NCBI GenBank assembly: GCA_020746105.1
Contig: CM036657.1
Location: 3,309,652 to 3,373,651, forward strand
Direction of reading: 5' to 3'
Length of the DNA: 64,000 nucleotides
DNA from: Trogon surrucura
Taxonomy: Eukaryota; Chordata; Aves; Trogoniformes; Trogonidae
Positions 10,530-21,565 of the stretch are shown here, one piece after another (the stretch's first letter is position 1; every line of letters starts with the position of its first letter). The position numbers were made by a program, and so were the translations under genes. The notes under the pieces were generated by a model. That model worked only from the letters and a program-made list of their open reading frames with translations, had not been told where the DNA came from and ran no database searches.

Positions 10530-10842
10530 ATGATTGATGGAGCCAGGCTCTTCTTGGTGACAACCAATGACATGACAAGGGGTAATGGACTGAAACTGGA
10601 ACATAAGAGGTTCCGCTTAAACTCGAGAAGAAACTTCTTCTCAGTGAGGGTGACGGAACACTGGAACAGGCTGCCCAGGGAGGTTGTGGAGTCTCCTTCT
10701 CTGGAGACATTCAAGACCCGCCTGGACATGTTCCTATGTAGCATTATCTAGGCGTTCCTACTATGGCAGGGGAATTGGACTTGATGATCTTTCGAGGTCC
10801 CTTCCAATCCCTGACATTCTGTAATTCTGTGATTCTGTGATG
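10530..10842 (+). mobile_element. CR1 3'-end fragment
   Basis: It encodes the last residues of CR1 RT ([19 protein letters not shown]) and ends with aggtcccttccaatccctga and attctgtga repeats. It is inserted in the ERV-C transmembrane remnant; tgatg/tgatgg at the two edges may be the target duplication. Confidence 0.9.
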
Positions 10843-11015
10843 GGTTTGAGAACTTTGACAGGATGAATTAAGAGTTTAGTTAAGACATTTTTGATTACTG
10901 GAGTTTTAATTGTTATATGCTTAGTTATGTTTAGTTGTTTGATGAGTGTAATTAAGAAAATGATAAGCAAGCTAGCGGACGAAGCGTGCGTTGTCCAAAA
11001 AGAAAAAGGGGGACA

Positions 11016-12208
11016 TGTAGAGGAATTTCTTGAGGAGTAGAAGCGCAGGTTTGGACAACCCAGCTTAGGCCTAAATAAAGACTCTGTCCTTGAAACTGCC
11101 TGGGGGCACGGAGAGGAGGAGGTGTAGCTGTTTTGTAGCCTTGCCGGGGGGGAGAATAGGGGGTGTCTTGACCCGCTTATACCTGATAGACGTTAGGGTC
11201 AAGGTGATTCGTTTCGATTGCAAAGGCGAAATTAAGACACAACTGGTGTCAGATGTCACAAAAGTAAAACCCTTTATTGACTAACAACCACTAGAGAGCA
11301 ATAGGAAGGAAAGATAAGGAAAAGGAAAAGCGAAGCAGTAAAACATTTAGAATAGCAAGAAGTATAGCTACCACCACAGATCCAGCAACATCTCGCAGGT
11401 CCACCTGTTTCGATTCGGTGGGGAAGATCTCCAAAGAATAGCTGTTCACGGTGGCATTTTATGGTGTTCCAAGAACCGCTTTGCTTATCCTCCGCCTGTT
11501 CAGCGCATGCGCGTGAGGGTCGTCAGGAGCGATCTTCACCCCCCTCCAGCGTCGCCTCTGTCAGTGGGGCATGCATAGGTGTCCGGAGGGCCCATTTTTG
11601 ATAGACGTTTGGGCTTGCAGGACAGCTGCCTTATCTGCAGTTACATCGGTGAGCTCACACACCGGTGGGCTTGCAAGACAACAGCTGTATCGGCGGTTGA
11701 GCCGGGCCCAGATGTTGTTGTTCAGGACTTCAAGCCCCGTGGCTTATCAGGGCTGGCATTGAAGTTGTCTTAATCAATAGTCAAGTCAAGTCCTGAGGCT
11801 TATCAGGTCTGGGCTCTGAAGTTGTTTTTTTAGAACTTATCAGAGGTCCAAGCTTGTAACATCAGCCTTGTCGTTTAGGTTTTAACACAGTCTCTTCTTC
11901 ATAGAGCCTTTTAGCAAGGATGAAACAAATATATCTTCATGGGGCATTTTAGCAAGTTTTAACACCATCAAGGTTGAGGCAAAAGTTCTTAAAACAGTCT
12001 TTTACAGGGGGCGAGAGCCGCCTGCATAGTTGAATGGCACCATCCAATAAAACGCTGGATTGTGTAAACCTGTAACTGACCAACTCTGTTAAGGGGCAGG
12101 TGAGTGGACACTGCTTAACTGTATATATTGAGTTGTCCGGAGCAATAAAGGGAGAACGACATGTAACCATATTGGTGGGATTTGTCTTGACTGGCTCTCC
12201 AAAGGGAC
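11016..12208 (+). repeat. LTR-C (3' LTR), split by LTR-H
   Basis: It starts tgtagaggaatttc after the polypurine tract. The left part is 11016-11163 and the right part 12012-12208. The right part has a tatata box (about 12122) and aataaa (about 12145). Related copies are at 46240-46608 and 55244-55608. Confidence 0.8.
11164..12006 (-). repeat. Solo LTR-H inserted in LTR-C
   Basis: TG...CA ends (tgtcttgacc to ttttaca, 843 bp) are flanked by a 5-bp duplication ggggg (11159-11163 and 12007-12011). The polyadenylation signal aataaa lies on the minus strand in ctttattgac, giving the orientation. A truncated relative is at 17428-17660. No coding sequence is seen. Confidence 0.8.
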
Positions 12209-12329
12209 CCTCTTTATTAGGATTCAGAGATCCATAGAGACTGGAGCTGCAGAAACACTTGGGATGGCCAAGGCAGTCAAGGGGAGCACGGCACTGCACC
12301 AGCAGTGCTCCACCCACACCTTCCTGATT
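12209..12329 (+). repeat. 177-bp satellite, partial monomer
   Basis: It runs from ttaggattcagagatcc to ccacaccttcctgatttt and is bounded by LTR-C and an old CR1. Confidence 0.8.
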
Positions 12330-12784
12330 TTCATAGAATCATAGAAACATAGAACAGTTCAGGTTGGAAAAGACCCTTGGGATCATCAAGTCCAACCATT
12401 AACCCTACACTACAACCATTAACCCTATACGAAAAATTCACTCCTAAACCATATCACCCAACACCATATCTAAGTGACACTTAAACACATCGAGGGATGG
12501 CAACTCAGCCACCTCCCTAGGCAGTCAATTCCAGTGTCTTACCACTCTTTTCATGAAGAATTTCTTCCTAATGTCCAGGCTAAACTTGCCCTGTTGCAAC
12601 TTGAACCCATTCCCCCTCGTTCTGTCCCTAATGACCTGTGAGAAGAGACCAGCAGTAACCTCTCTGCAATGTCCTTTCAAGTAATTGTAGAGCATGATGA
12701 GGTCCCCCCTCAGCCTCCTCTTCCTTAAACTGAATAGTCCTAGCTCCCTCAATCACTCCTCGTAAGGTCTATTATCCAGGACCT
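12330..12784 (-). mobile_element. Old CR1, 3' segment (first of three pieces)
   Basis: The minus-strand copy ends in catagaatcatagaa and encodes the RT C-terminus ([20 protein letters not shown]) with decay. It belongs to a different, older CR1 subfamily than the plus-strand copies (gggatcatcaagtccaacc). The copy continues at 14083-14941 and 19837-20925. Confidence 0.85.
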
Positions 12785-14082
12785 GTCTCTAGGCATATCA
12801 AGGATAAGATGGTTATTAGGAGCAGTCAGCATGGCTTTGCCAAGGGGAAGTCATGTTTGACCAACCTGATAGCCTTTTACGAAGACATAACCAGGTGGAT
12901 GGATGGTGGCCGTGCAGGTGATGTGGTCTATCTGGATATCAGCAAGGCCTTTGACACCGTCTCCCACAGCATCCTCATAGGTAAACTGAGGAAGTGTGGT
13001 CTGGATGACCAAGTAGTGAGGTGGGTCACTAACTGGTTGAAGGGAAGAAGCCAGAGAGTTGTGGTCAATGGGGCTGAGTCTGGCTGGATGCCTGTGTCTA
13101 GTGGAGTCCCTCAGGGGTCAGTGCTGGGGCCGGTGCTTTTCAGTATATTTACCAATGATCTGGATGAGGGATTAGAGAATGTTGTCAGCAAGTTTGCTGA
13201 TGATACAAAATTGGAAGGAGTGGTTGACACACCAGAAGGCTGTGCTGCCACTCAGAGAGACCTAGACAGGCTGAAGGGCTGGGCGGGGAGAAATCTTATA
13301 AAGTTCAAGAAGGGCAAGTGTAGTTTTGCACTTGGGAAAGAATAACCCCATGTGCCAATATAGGTTGGGGACTGCCCTGCTGGAGAGCAGCGCAGGGGAA
13401 AGGGACCTGGGGGTTCTAGTGGACAGCAGGATGGGCATGAGCCAGCAATGTGCTCTCGTGGCCAAGAAGGCCAATGGCATCCTGGGGTTTATTAGAAGGG
13501 GAGTATTAAGTAGGTCAAGAGAGGTCCTCCTGCCCCTCTACTCTGCCCTGGTGAGGCTGCATCTGGAATATTGTGTCCAGTTCTGGGCCCCTGAGTTCAA
13601 GAAGGACAGGGAGCTGCTTCAGACAGTCAAGCGCAGAGCCACAAAGATGATGAAGGGAGTGGAGCATCTCCCTTATGAGGAAAGGCTGAAGGAGCTGGGT
13701 CTCTTTAGCTTGGAGAAGAGGAGGCTGAGGGGTGACCTCATTAATGTTTATAAATATGTCAAGGGGGAATGTCAGGAGGATGGAACAAGGCTCTTTTCAG
13801 CGGCGTCCACTGACGGGACAAGGGGCAATGGGTGGAAGCTGGAACATAGGAGGTTCCATAAAAATATGAGGAAAAACTTTTTAACTGTGAGGGTGACAGA
13901 GCAGTGGAACAGGCTGCCCAGGGAGGTTGTGGAATCTCCTCCTTTGGAGACATTCAAAATCCGCCTGGACGCGTTCCTGTGCGCTCTACTGTAGGTGGTC
14001 CTGCTCTGGCAGGGGTGTTGGACTAGATGATCTTTGAGGTCCCTTCCAACCTCTAACATTCTGTGATTCTGTGATTCTGTGA
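12785..14082 (+). mobile_element. Young CR1 inserted in the old CR1
   Basis: It is 5'-truncated, starts at gtctctaggcatatcaagg and ends in repeated attctgtga. The old CR1 resumes on the other side at 14083, so this is a nested insertion. Confidence 0.93.
12809..13994 (+). pseudogene. CR1 reverse transcriptase, frameshifted
   Basis: Two frames, 12809-13345 and 13326-13994, together cover the RT palm and C-terminal part: [31 protein letters not shown] and SKFADDTKL in the first, and [18 protein letters not shown] in the second. Compared with the intact copies, two bases (ag) are missing at about 13322, in tgtagttttgcac against tgtagagttttgcac. That shifts the frame just after the FADD box region. 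Confidence 0.9.
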
Positions 14083-14941
14083 CCTTTGTTGCCCTCTTCT
14101 GCACTCGCTCCAACACCTCGATATCACTCTCATAATGAGGTGCCCAAAACTGAACACAATACTCAAGGTGCGGCCTCACCAGTGCTGAGTACAGGGGGAC
14201 AATTTCTTCCCCTACTTCTGCTGGTCACAAAATTTCTAATACAAGCCAGGATGCTGTTGGCCTTCTTGGCCACCTGGGCACACTGCTGGCTCATATTCAG
14301 CTGGCCTTTTTACCCTCCAGCAGATCGACACTCCCTCCCAGCTTGGTGTCATCTGCAAACTTGTTGAGGGTGCACTCGATCCCCTCATCAAGATTATTGA
14401 TGAAGATGTTAAACAGGAGTGGCCCCAGCACCGAGCCCTGAGGGACACCACACGTGACTTGTCACCAACTGGATTTAACTCCATTGACCACAACTCTTTG
14501 GGCCCGGCCATCCAGCCAGTGTTTCATCCAGCAGAGTATGTGCCAATCCAAGCCATGGGCAGCCAACTTAGCCATAAGGAAGTTGTGGGGGACAGTGTCA
14601 AAGGCCTTACTGAAGTCCAGCTACACTACCTCAACAGCCTTTCCCTCATGCACTAAGCAGGTCACCTCGTTATAGAATGAGTCAAGCATATATAGGTTGG
14701 TCAAGCAGGATCTGCCCCTCTGAATCCATGCTGACTGGGCCCGATCTCTCTGTTGGCTTTTAATTGTTCTGGCTTGGCAACCACATCCGCCATCTCCCTT
14801 AGCACACTAGGGTGTAATCCATCAGGTCCCATGGATTTATAAGGATTCACCTTATGAAGGAAATCCACAACAAATTCCTCCCAAATTACGTAGGTCCTAT
14901 TCTGTTCCTCATCCCTTTCTTCCAGCTCAGGGGGCTGTATG
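14083..14941 (-). mobile_element. Old CR1, middle segment
   Basis: This continues the minus-strand copy from 12784 through RT sequence. Antisense RT landmarks include the region encoding [16 protein letters not shown] decay at 14400 and the DSKGPDGL-type start near 14830. It has many stops and no usable ORF. ERV-B1 is inserted at 14942. Confidence 0.8.
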
Positions 14942-15529
14942 TGTCATGGAGACAGTGGAGAAGAGCGTGCCCATGTTTCTAAAGATGATAAATACACGCA
15001 TGTGCTTAAAATGGATTGATTAATAAATGCAAGCGCCTCCAACGTTAAAGGTTCGGGTATCAATTGGAAAAGAGTTAATTACACTACACCCACCCTAACC
15101 AAAGAATAATGATCCGGATCCTAATACACTCACCTTATAAAAGATGAGGAGTCTCAATCTCGAGAACGGTACGCTCACCTTATACAGATGAGGAGTCTCA
15201 ACCCCAGGGACAAAAGTCCTTAGGCGGCGTCCCACCTAAGGGGGGAGACTGAATACCCCTACCTGCAGAGCTAGTTGTCACAAGGGAATTCCCACAAGAG
15301 GGCTGCCGGCACCCCATTTTAAAGTCTCAGTCGAGCTGACTGTGGTCAATCAAGACATATTGGCCTCTTATTGGTTGCCAGTCAACTTCCTGGGAGTGCC
15401 CCTCAGGGTGATGGGTCATTTCTGAGCCAGCCCAGGTTTCCAGAAAATTCTCTGAAATCCACCTAGCAACTGCTGACTCACAGAGGGGTTGGCACTCCTG
15501 ACCAATGGGGGAAGGATGCACCTGCCACA
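14942..15529 (-). repeat. LTR-B, 3' LTR of ERV-B1
   Basis: It is 588 bp with TG/CA ends. It contains a near-direct 44-bp duplication (ctcaccttata..gatgaggagtctca twice, about 15130-15205); one unit holds the minus-strand TATA box tttataagg. The polypurine tract atccaccccatg lies just beyond 15529. Confidence 0.88.
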
Positions 15530-16330
15530 ATCCACCCCATGACCACAGTCATCTCGACTCACCTGGAAGTGGTGGTACAGGCAGCTCTTGCCTCCAAGGT
15601 TAAAAGGGGGTGCAGTCTTGGTCAGGATTGATCACTCCAGATCATCATTCCCCAGACAAGGCTTGGTTTACAATAGAACATAAGGCATTTTCAAAGTGCT
15701 ATAAAACATAGCACTAAGCATATATCAATACTTAACAAAATGCAAGATAGAGAGATAGATTTCTGAAACTTTGAAGTATAACATATCAATACTTAACAGA
15801 ATTAGCAATATGCAAGATAGATTCCTCAAATGTTGAGGTATAACATTAAACCCTCTCCCAAACACCAAACATATATCAACATTTAACGGAGTTAACAATA
15901 TGCAAAATCACAACAACAGGTTATTAATGTATGCTGCTCTCCCCACCCCGACAGTCCCCAGAGGCTATCCAGAAGGTGGAGAGTAGTCCATTCAGTCGTA
16001 TCTTCCTTCATCTTCACGTCTCCTGAAGATCTGAGACACAAACTCATCAGTTATAGACCCTTAAAATGCCCTGTCATAACATAACCTGGCCCAGAAAAAC
16101 CAAACATATTGAAATCCCTTCAGCCAAACAGTTTTCATTGTGGCAACGAGTCCTTTCCGTGTTAGTCTATCGAGTCCACATATGCATTCAGGGCATAGGC
16201 ACTACATCCATCTGCTGACCAGCCCAGCACTTCCCATCCATCTTCTTCTGGTAGTCGTAAGGGTCTTCCTTCATTGTCCTAAAAGAGAACACAAAAGTGG
16301 ACCTCAGCCTCTCAGGGCTGGGCTTTCAGG
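15530..16330 (-). other. ERV-B1 3' noncoding region with envelope decay
   Basis: No open frame of note. About 15940-16030 matches a stretch upstream of the ERV-G envelope anchor (ctgaatggactactc, gactgtcggggtgggg), so it is probably a decayed transmembrane gene. Short repeats of aacattgaggtataacat type occur at 15720-15900. Confidence 0.5.
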
Positions 16331-17118
16331 TTAGAAGTCTGGGATTATCCACCTGACACTAATACGGTGTGTTTTTCCATTTCTGTCTAGGGCCTCCCAA
16401 GCATATAAACCTCTAGGTTTCACCAGAGTCATGAGCACAATGCCTATCGAGGGCAGCTTCACCACGACTGGTTGTCCCACAGATATCTGTGATGGTAACT
16501 GGCTTGATGTATTGTCCGGTTCAGAGTTATTATGTATTCTTAGTCTAGGGCTAGCGCCCATGAGTGGTTCTGATAGACAGAATGCTTGAATCTTTGGACT
16601 TCCAAAACTTCCCCAGCAGTTATTGATGATGAAAACTGCTCGGGCCAACCGTGTGTCTCAGATCGTGAGACAGCAGCATGCCTCTTAATCCATCCATTAG
16701 TGCATTCTATGATCCCATTGGCCTGGGGATAATATGGTGTATGAAACATCCATTTAATAACTTCCCCTCAGGCCCAATCTTGAACTACTGTGGCTGTAAA
16801 ATGTGACTCGTTGTCACTTGGAATGCTTTCAGGAGTAGGTAAAATATTAAACCACTAGCTCAGCACTTGCACTGTTTGGTCCCCAGTGGCAGCACTGGTA
16901 GCTGTAGCTCTTGCCAGTCCTGAAACTACTTCCGCTCCTACCAGGGTGAATTTCTTTCCATGGGATGGTTTTAATGGTCCCACATAATCCACTTGCGAGG
17001 TATTCCAAAGAGCCTTGCCCCATCTGATATGTTGGGCGGGAGCTTGATTCGGATGGTTAGCTTTCAGTCTTATCTGGCATTGTGGACAAGCAGTAAGAAT
17101 TGCCTCACAGACCTTCAT
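16331..17118 (-). pseudogene. pol: ERV-B1 integrase core and C-terminus, broken
   Basis: Frames 16855-17118, 16540-16749 and 16331-16648 cover integrase in order. They show the Cys pair (ACPQCQ), the first core Asp (SQVDYVGPL), the YYPQANGIIE-type Glu region and the C-terminal part (WIIPDF). Frameshifts near 16655 and 16800 break it. It is closely similar to the better preserved ERV-B2 integrase at 34335-35100. Confidence 0.85.
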
Positions 17119-17127
17119 AGATATTGG

Positions 17128-17427
17128 TCAACCTCGAGATCTACATTCATAATACAGGTCTGCTTTACCTGAATGGCCTCGCTTTACATGTAACCATTCA
17201 GCTAGACGATCCCAGTCCTCGTCACAAGAAGTTGCTCTGATTTGAGTCAAGTGGTCCACTTGTTGGTTCCACTTGGAAGCAGGGATTTTGTCCCTTGTAT
17301 GTCCTTTTACCCATCCCACCTTTAAGGGTCGTGATCTCCCTATTTCCAGTAGGCGTTGCCAATTCTCTGCCCTCCATACCTTGGTGCGGCCTATTTCCCA
17401 CTGGTTGCATTCCCAGTGGCATACTGT
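17128..17427 (-). pseudogene. pol: ERV-B1 RNase H end and integrase zinc domain
   Basis: It encodes KVGWVKGHTRDK and the integrase HHCC start WLHVKRGHSGKADLYYEC. It is in frame with antisense LTR-H sequence to 17520 only by chance. The gene is cut at 17427 by the LTR-H fragment. Confidence 0.8.
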
Positions 17428-17660
17428 CTTGACCCGCTTATACCTGGTAGAGGTTAGGGTCAAGGTGATTCGTTTCGATCGCAAAGGTGAAATTAAGACA
17501 CAACTGGTGTCAGATGTCACAAAAGTAAAACCCTTTATTGACTAACAACCACTAGAGAGCAATAGGAAAGAAAGATAAGGAAAAGGAAAAGCGAAGCAGT
17601 AAAACATTTAGAATAGCAAGAAGTATAGTTACCACCACAGATTCAGCGACGCCTCGCAGG
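17428..17660 (-). repeat. LTR-H fragment inside ERV-B1
   Basis: It matches 11164-11396 and is truncated at about 17660, where it joins a CR1 tail. Confidence 0.85.
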
Positions 17661-17711
17661 TCCCTTCCAACCTCTAACATTCTGTGATTCTGTGATTCTG
17701 TGATTCTGTGA
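17661..17711 (+). mobile_element. CR1 3' tail remnant
   Basis: It reads gtcccttccaacctctaaca then four attctgtg units. Only the CR1 end remains. Confidence 0.85.
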
Positions 17712-18459
17712 ACCCACTTTCCTTGAATGAGGTGGAGGAAAACAGTAATGGCCTAGCCGGACCCTGTGGTCCCTTTTGGAACACATTACAGTAGGAGGCA
17801 TGAGCAGCAAATCCCCACTCCACTCTCAGTGGGTCCTGTGGGTGTAGAGGGCGTAATGTTTGTTAAGTCTTGAGTTCATCTCTTAAGATATTGAGAGTTT
17901 CTGTATGTTGTGGAGTCCAGTCCCATACTCTGTTTTTCTTCAACAGGTTGTAAAGTGGGCGGGCAATTACTGAATAACCTGGTACATGTTTCCTCCAATA
18001 GCCTAGTGTGCCCAGTAATTGTTGTAGTTCTGTCCTGTTACATGGGGTTTGCCCTTTCTCTATGGCAGACAAAGTATCATCAAGTACAGCCGTTCCACCA
18101 GCTATCCATAAGGCACCTAGAAATTTTATCTCCTGTCCAGGACCTTGGCATTTGGAGGGTGGAACATCTAACCCATTTTCAGTTAGCATAGTACTATCCA
18201 TTGGGTCAATGATTTTATGTTCTTTAGCATTTGCATCTGTGGCGATCCAAACACAGATATCAAGTGTGAAAGCCAACTGAGGTTTGTCCTCATCCCTTAG
18301 AGGGACCATGGAAAACATATCCTTCACATCAAAGGTAACTGTCCAGGAATGGGCAGCAGCCTGTAATTCAGACTGCCTTCTCTCAAGGTTGCCAAGCAAT
18401 TCAGTGACAAACCCTGTAGCCGCACTAGGCAGTGGGCACTGACAAACAGGATATAGCAA
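17712..18459 (-). pseudogene. pol: ERV-B1 reverse transcriptase lacking the YIDD core
   Basis: The frame 17863-18459 shows VTFDVKDMF (first catalytic Asp) and then, in place of the palm including YIDD, a foreign 25-residue patch beginning LDICVWIATDANAKEH. It then resumes with LTENGLDVPPSKCQGPGQEIK and the connection domain. The patch also occurs in ERV-G1 at 22141-22230. ERV-B2 at 35817-36887 shows the unpatched arrangement. Confidence 0.85.
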
Positions 18460-18463
18460 TGCT

Positions 18464-19212
18464 GTGAAGTCTGGGGAATGCCCAGGGCTAGAGTCTTTCT
18501 CCAGGCATAGAGTCTGTCACTGTCGCGGGGCCAATCCAGTCCACCCCCTGCCGGTACCGGGACGGGAGTTCCGGGTTCTGGGACGGGGCTTCCGGGGCTC
18601 ACCCCACCCAGTGGGCAAGGTCTGGAGGACTTGGCTACCTCTGCCCCCAGGGTCCGCCCACCCCAGCTCACGTCCGAACGTAAAAAGATGGCGCAACCAC
18701 TCCGTCCAGATCGTTTTCTGCTCCACCTGGGCCTTTACAGAATTCAGTGCCTCTGGAACACCCCCACTTAAATCAGAAAATTCCTTTCCCTTAATAACAG
18801 GCTCCCCTCTCTCTCCGCGGCCAAAACTCCCAGCACAAAACAGCACACGGGACATGACTGACTGATCACTCGCGGAACCGCCAGAAAGATAAACTCCAGG
18901 AGCACAGAAAGAAGCTGCTTTCTCACCATCGCCACTGAGAGGGAAAGGTCACCATTCCTTACATTCGATTTCTCCCACACTGCCACCCCGTGATCCAGGG
19001 AACTTCGTCTTAAGGAGGAACCGCAAATTCCCCTCAGCTTGTGCCAGCATTAACTCGATTTTCTCTTCTAACAAAAGAATTCGCTCCCTTTCTTGTTTCA
19101 ATTCCATTCTTAAGCTATTATTTTCTAACTCTACACGGAGAATCTGCCTTTGCAGTTTTTCCGGGCTATCAGCTTGCTCACAGCCACTCGGCTGGGTAAA
19201 CGGGGTTTTCAT
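18464..19212 (-). pseudogene. gag: ERV-B1 gag
   Basis: An ATG at 19212 opens MKTPFTQPSGCEQ and a coiled coil (QRQILRVELENNSLRMELKQ), stopping at 18949. The capsid-type region follows in other frames (18517-18986). The end (LALGIPQTSQH) runs directly into RT sequence at about 18460: a deletion of about 340 bp relative to ERV-B2. No CCHC knuckle is seen. Confidence 0.8.
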
Positions 19213-19270
19213 TACACCTCCTAAACCAGGGCTCTGGGTGCAACCGTGAGTCAGCCCTCTCTCGTCTGAT

Positions 19271-19288
19271 ATCCTGCTCGCTGCGCCA
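19271..19288 (-). other. Primer-binding site, tRNA-Ser(UGA)
   Basis: The minus-strand sequence tggcgcagcgagcaggat differs at one base from the exact site in ERV-B2 (38426-38443). Confidence 0.75.
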
Positions 19289-19293
19289 AATAA

Positions 19294-19836
19294 TGTCATG
19301 GAGACAGTGGAGAAGAGCGCTCCCATGTTTCTAAAGATGATAAACTCACGCACGTGCCTAAATTGGATTTATTAATAAACGGAAGCGCCTCCAAAATTAA
19401 AGGTTTGGGTATCACTTGGAAAAGAGTTAACTACACGACACCCACCCTAACCAAAGAGTAATGATCCGGATCCTAATACGCTCACCTTATACAGATGAGG
19501 AGTCTCAACCCCAGGGACAAAAGTCCTTAGGCGGCATCCCACCTAAGGGGGGAGACTGAGTACCCCTACCTGCAGAGCCAGCTGCCACAAGGAAACTCCC
19601 CCAAGAGGGCTGCCGGCACCCCATTTTAAAGTCTCAGTCGACTTGACTGTGGTCAATCAAGCCATATTGGCCTCTTATAGGCTGCCAGCCAACTTCCTGG
19701 GAGTGCCCCTCAGGGTGACAGGTCATTTCTGAGCCAACCCAGGTTTCCAGAAAATTCTCTGAAATCTGCCTAGCAACTGCTGATTCACAGAGGGGTTGGC
19801 ACTCCCGACCAATGGGGGAAGGATGCACCTGACACA
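19294..19836 (-). repeat. LTR-B, 5' LTR of ERV-B1
   Basis: It is 543 bp, about 45 bp shorter than its partner because one unit of the internal direct repeat, including the TATA-bearing copy, is lost. Confidence 0.88.
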
Positions 19837-20925
19837 GTGTGCCCAGAGAACAGATGATCTTACTGTTGAAGACCGAAGCAAAGAAGGCATTAAGCACCTC
19901 AGCTTTTTCCATATCCGTGGTCACTGTGTTTCCCTCTGCATCCAACAAAGGATGGAGATTTTCCTTAGACCACCTCTTACTGTTAATGTATTTATAGAAA
20001 CTTTTCTTGTTATTCTTCACCACAGTGGCCATGTTTAGCTGTAGGTGGGCTTTGGTCTTTCTAATTTTCTCCCTGCACAGCTTCACTTCTTGTGAAGCTT
20101 GCCTGCCCCCTCTTCCATAGGCTATAAACTCTCCTTTTGTTCCTAAGTTCCAGCCAAAGCTCTGTTCAGCCAGGCTGGTCTCCTTCCCTGTCGGCTCATC
20201 TTTCGTGACTTGGGTATAGTTAGTTCCTGCACCTTTAAAATTAATTCCTTAAAGTATGTCCAGCCTTCCTGGGCTCCCATGCCCTCCAGAACAGCCTCCC
20301 AAGGAACTCTCTTAACCATGGACCTGAAGAGACCAAAGTCAGCCCTCCGGAAGTCCAAGGTGGCAATTCTGCTGAGCCCTCTCCTTACCTCGCCAAAATG
20401 GAGAATTCTAACATTACATGATCACTTTGTCCAAGACAGCCTCTAACAGTTACCTCCCCCACAGGACCTTCTCTATTAACAAGCAGCAAGTCCAGGAGAG
20501 CAATTCCCCTCGTCGGCTCCGTCACCATCTGTGTCAGGAAGTTATCTCCCACACACTTCAGGAAGCTCCGGGACTGTTCGCTCTCTGCTGTATTATATTT
20601 CCAGCAGATGTCTGGGAAGGTATAATCCCCCATGAGAACAAGAGGTAGAGTCCGTGCAACTACTTTCCTCCCCCACAAGCATCGGCATATTGCATACTGG
20701 CTCCTTTTCAGTGATTTCGCTTTTACCCCCACCCCCTTTAACACCGAGTTTAATGCTCTACCTACTTCCAGAAGATCCAGCTTCCAACACCTCCCCCTTC
20801 ATATCTAGTTTAAAGAACTCTCTCTGAGTCCCGCCAGCTCATGACCAAGGATCCTTTTTCCCCTTTGTGTCATCTGAACCCCATCTGGTTTCAGTAGACC
20901 AGGTGCCCTGTAAATCTTGGTACAG
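19837..20925 (-). mobile_element. Old CR1, 5' segment with endonuclease and linker remnants
   Basis: Frames 20385-20744 (LVLMGDYTFPDICW, LLDLLLVNREG, GQSDHVMLEF) are the C-terminal half of the CR1 AP-type endonuclease. 20143-20358 (RADFGLFRSMVKRVPWEAVL) and 19837-20086 ([23 protein letters not shown]) are the linker before RT. Order and strand match the pieces at 12330 and 14083, so all three come from one insertion. Confidence 0.88.
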
Positions 20926-21491
20926 CCAAGGCCGTAGAGACATTAGGCAGAATTCTGAGTTCCAGTGTCTTGATTAGGGTTAGGATTCACATATCCGTAG
21001 ACCTTGTAACTGCAGAGACTCTTGGGCTGGATAAGGCATTCCAAGGGGAGCACGGCACTGCACCAAGAGCACTCCATCCACACCTTGCTGACTTTCGGAC
21101 ACCCATGACCATAGAGACAGAAGGCTGTACCATGTGTTGAAACATCCTGGTTAAGTCATTCCAAGTGGAGCACGGCACTGCACCAACAGTGCTCCATCAC
21201 ACCTTTCTGATTTGGGACAGACATAGACATTACGAGGTCAGGGTGAACCCAGAGGTGGAAGGTCCTGGTTAGGGTTAGGATTCAGAGATCCATAGAGCCT
21301 TTTGCTGCAGCAATACTTGGGCTGGACAAAGCATTCCAGAGGGAGCAGGGCACTGCATCAGCAGAGCTCCACCCACACCTTTTCGATTTTGGGAGGGCCA
21401 GGGCTCTAAACACATCTGGCTGAACATTTTGGTGCAAAGTCCAGGTTAGGGTTAGGGCTGAGAGATCCATAGAGTCAGGAGCTGCAGGGAC
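20926..21491 (+). repeat. 177-bp satellite, about three divergent monomers
   Basis: The monomers have TTAGGG blocks near 20975, 21265 and 21445 and deletions in places. Confidence 0.85.
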
Positions 21492-21564
21492 GTGCAGCCT
21501 TTTAGAAGACACTAAACTGGAAAGTAAAAATCACTAAACAGGACCGGGTTTTTAGCTAAACCCA
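21492..21564 (-). repeat. LTR-A fragment (fourth copy)
   Basis: It matches 3408-3485 (cgtgcagccttttagaagac) and is followed by ERV-G1 pol. Confidence 0.75.
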
Positions 21565-21565
21565 G

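Larger units (their letters stand above)
9991..11015 (+). pseudogene. env: ERV-C-type 3' block with envelope transmembrane remnant
   Basis: This shares sequence with the minus-strand 55609-56140 block: an ill-defined region with a tataaa-like motif, a stretch encoding Cys-rich fragments, and a membrane anchor region (10850-11010) ending in the polypurine tract gaaaaaggggga. It is interrupted by a SINE and by a CR1 fragment at 10530-10842. No long frame survives. Confidence 0.55.
5021..12208 (+). mobile_element. Composite ERV: betaretrovirus-like 5' half (D) and LTR-C 3' half
   Basis: The locus opens with LTR-D, a tRNA-Lys3-like primer site, a gag start, RT, RNase H and integrase of betaretrovirus-like type. 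It closes with a 3' block and LTR-C that match the minus-strand ERV-C at 55244-57937. The switch is near 9990, at ctttctttagctaaaagc. Because 5' and 3' LTRs belong to different families, this is a recombinant or a fusion of two insertions. Later insertions are CR1 at 7881-9536, SINE at 10045-10227, CR1 at 10530-10842 and LTR-H at 11164-12006. Confidence 0.75.
14942..19836 (-). mobile_element. Provirus ERV-B1, tRNA-Ser group, defective
   Basis: It has two LTR-B copies (3' at 14942-15529, 5' at 19294-19836), a tRNA-Ser primer site, gag, a partial RT, RNase H, integrase and an env-decay region. It sits inside the old CR1, with flanks gtatg (14937-14941) and gtgtg (19837-19841) that look like a 5-bp target duplication with one change. 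Protease and N-terminal RT are deleted. An LTR-H fragment plus CR1 tail replaces part of RNase H. Confidence 0.88.

Noticed and set aside
11071..11284. ORFs on both strands in LTR-C/LTR-H, repeated at 17128-17545
   Set aside because: They are LTR-H sequence read in chance frames; the copy at 17128-17520 only looks longer because it continues into pol.
13326..13345. Programmed frameshift in the CR1 RT at 13322
   Set aside because: The intact copies lack it; a simple 2-bp deletion explains the shift.
18517..18865. Proline-rich ORFs on the plus strand opposite ERV-B1 gag
   Set aside because: They are GC-rich shadows of gag and recur opposite ERV-B2 gag at 37223-37479.
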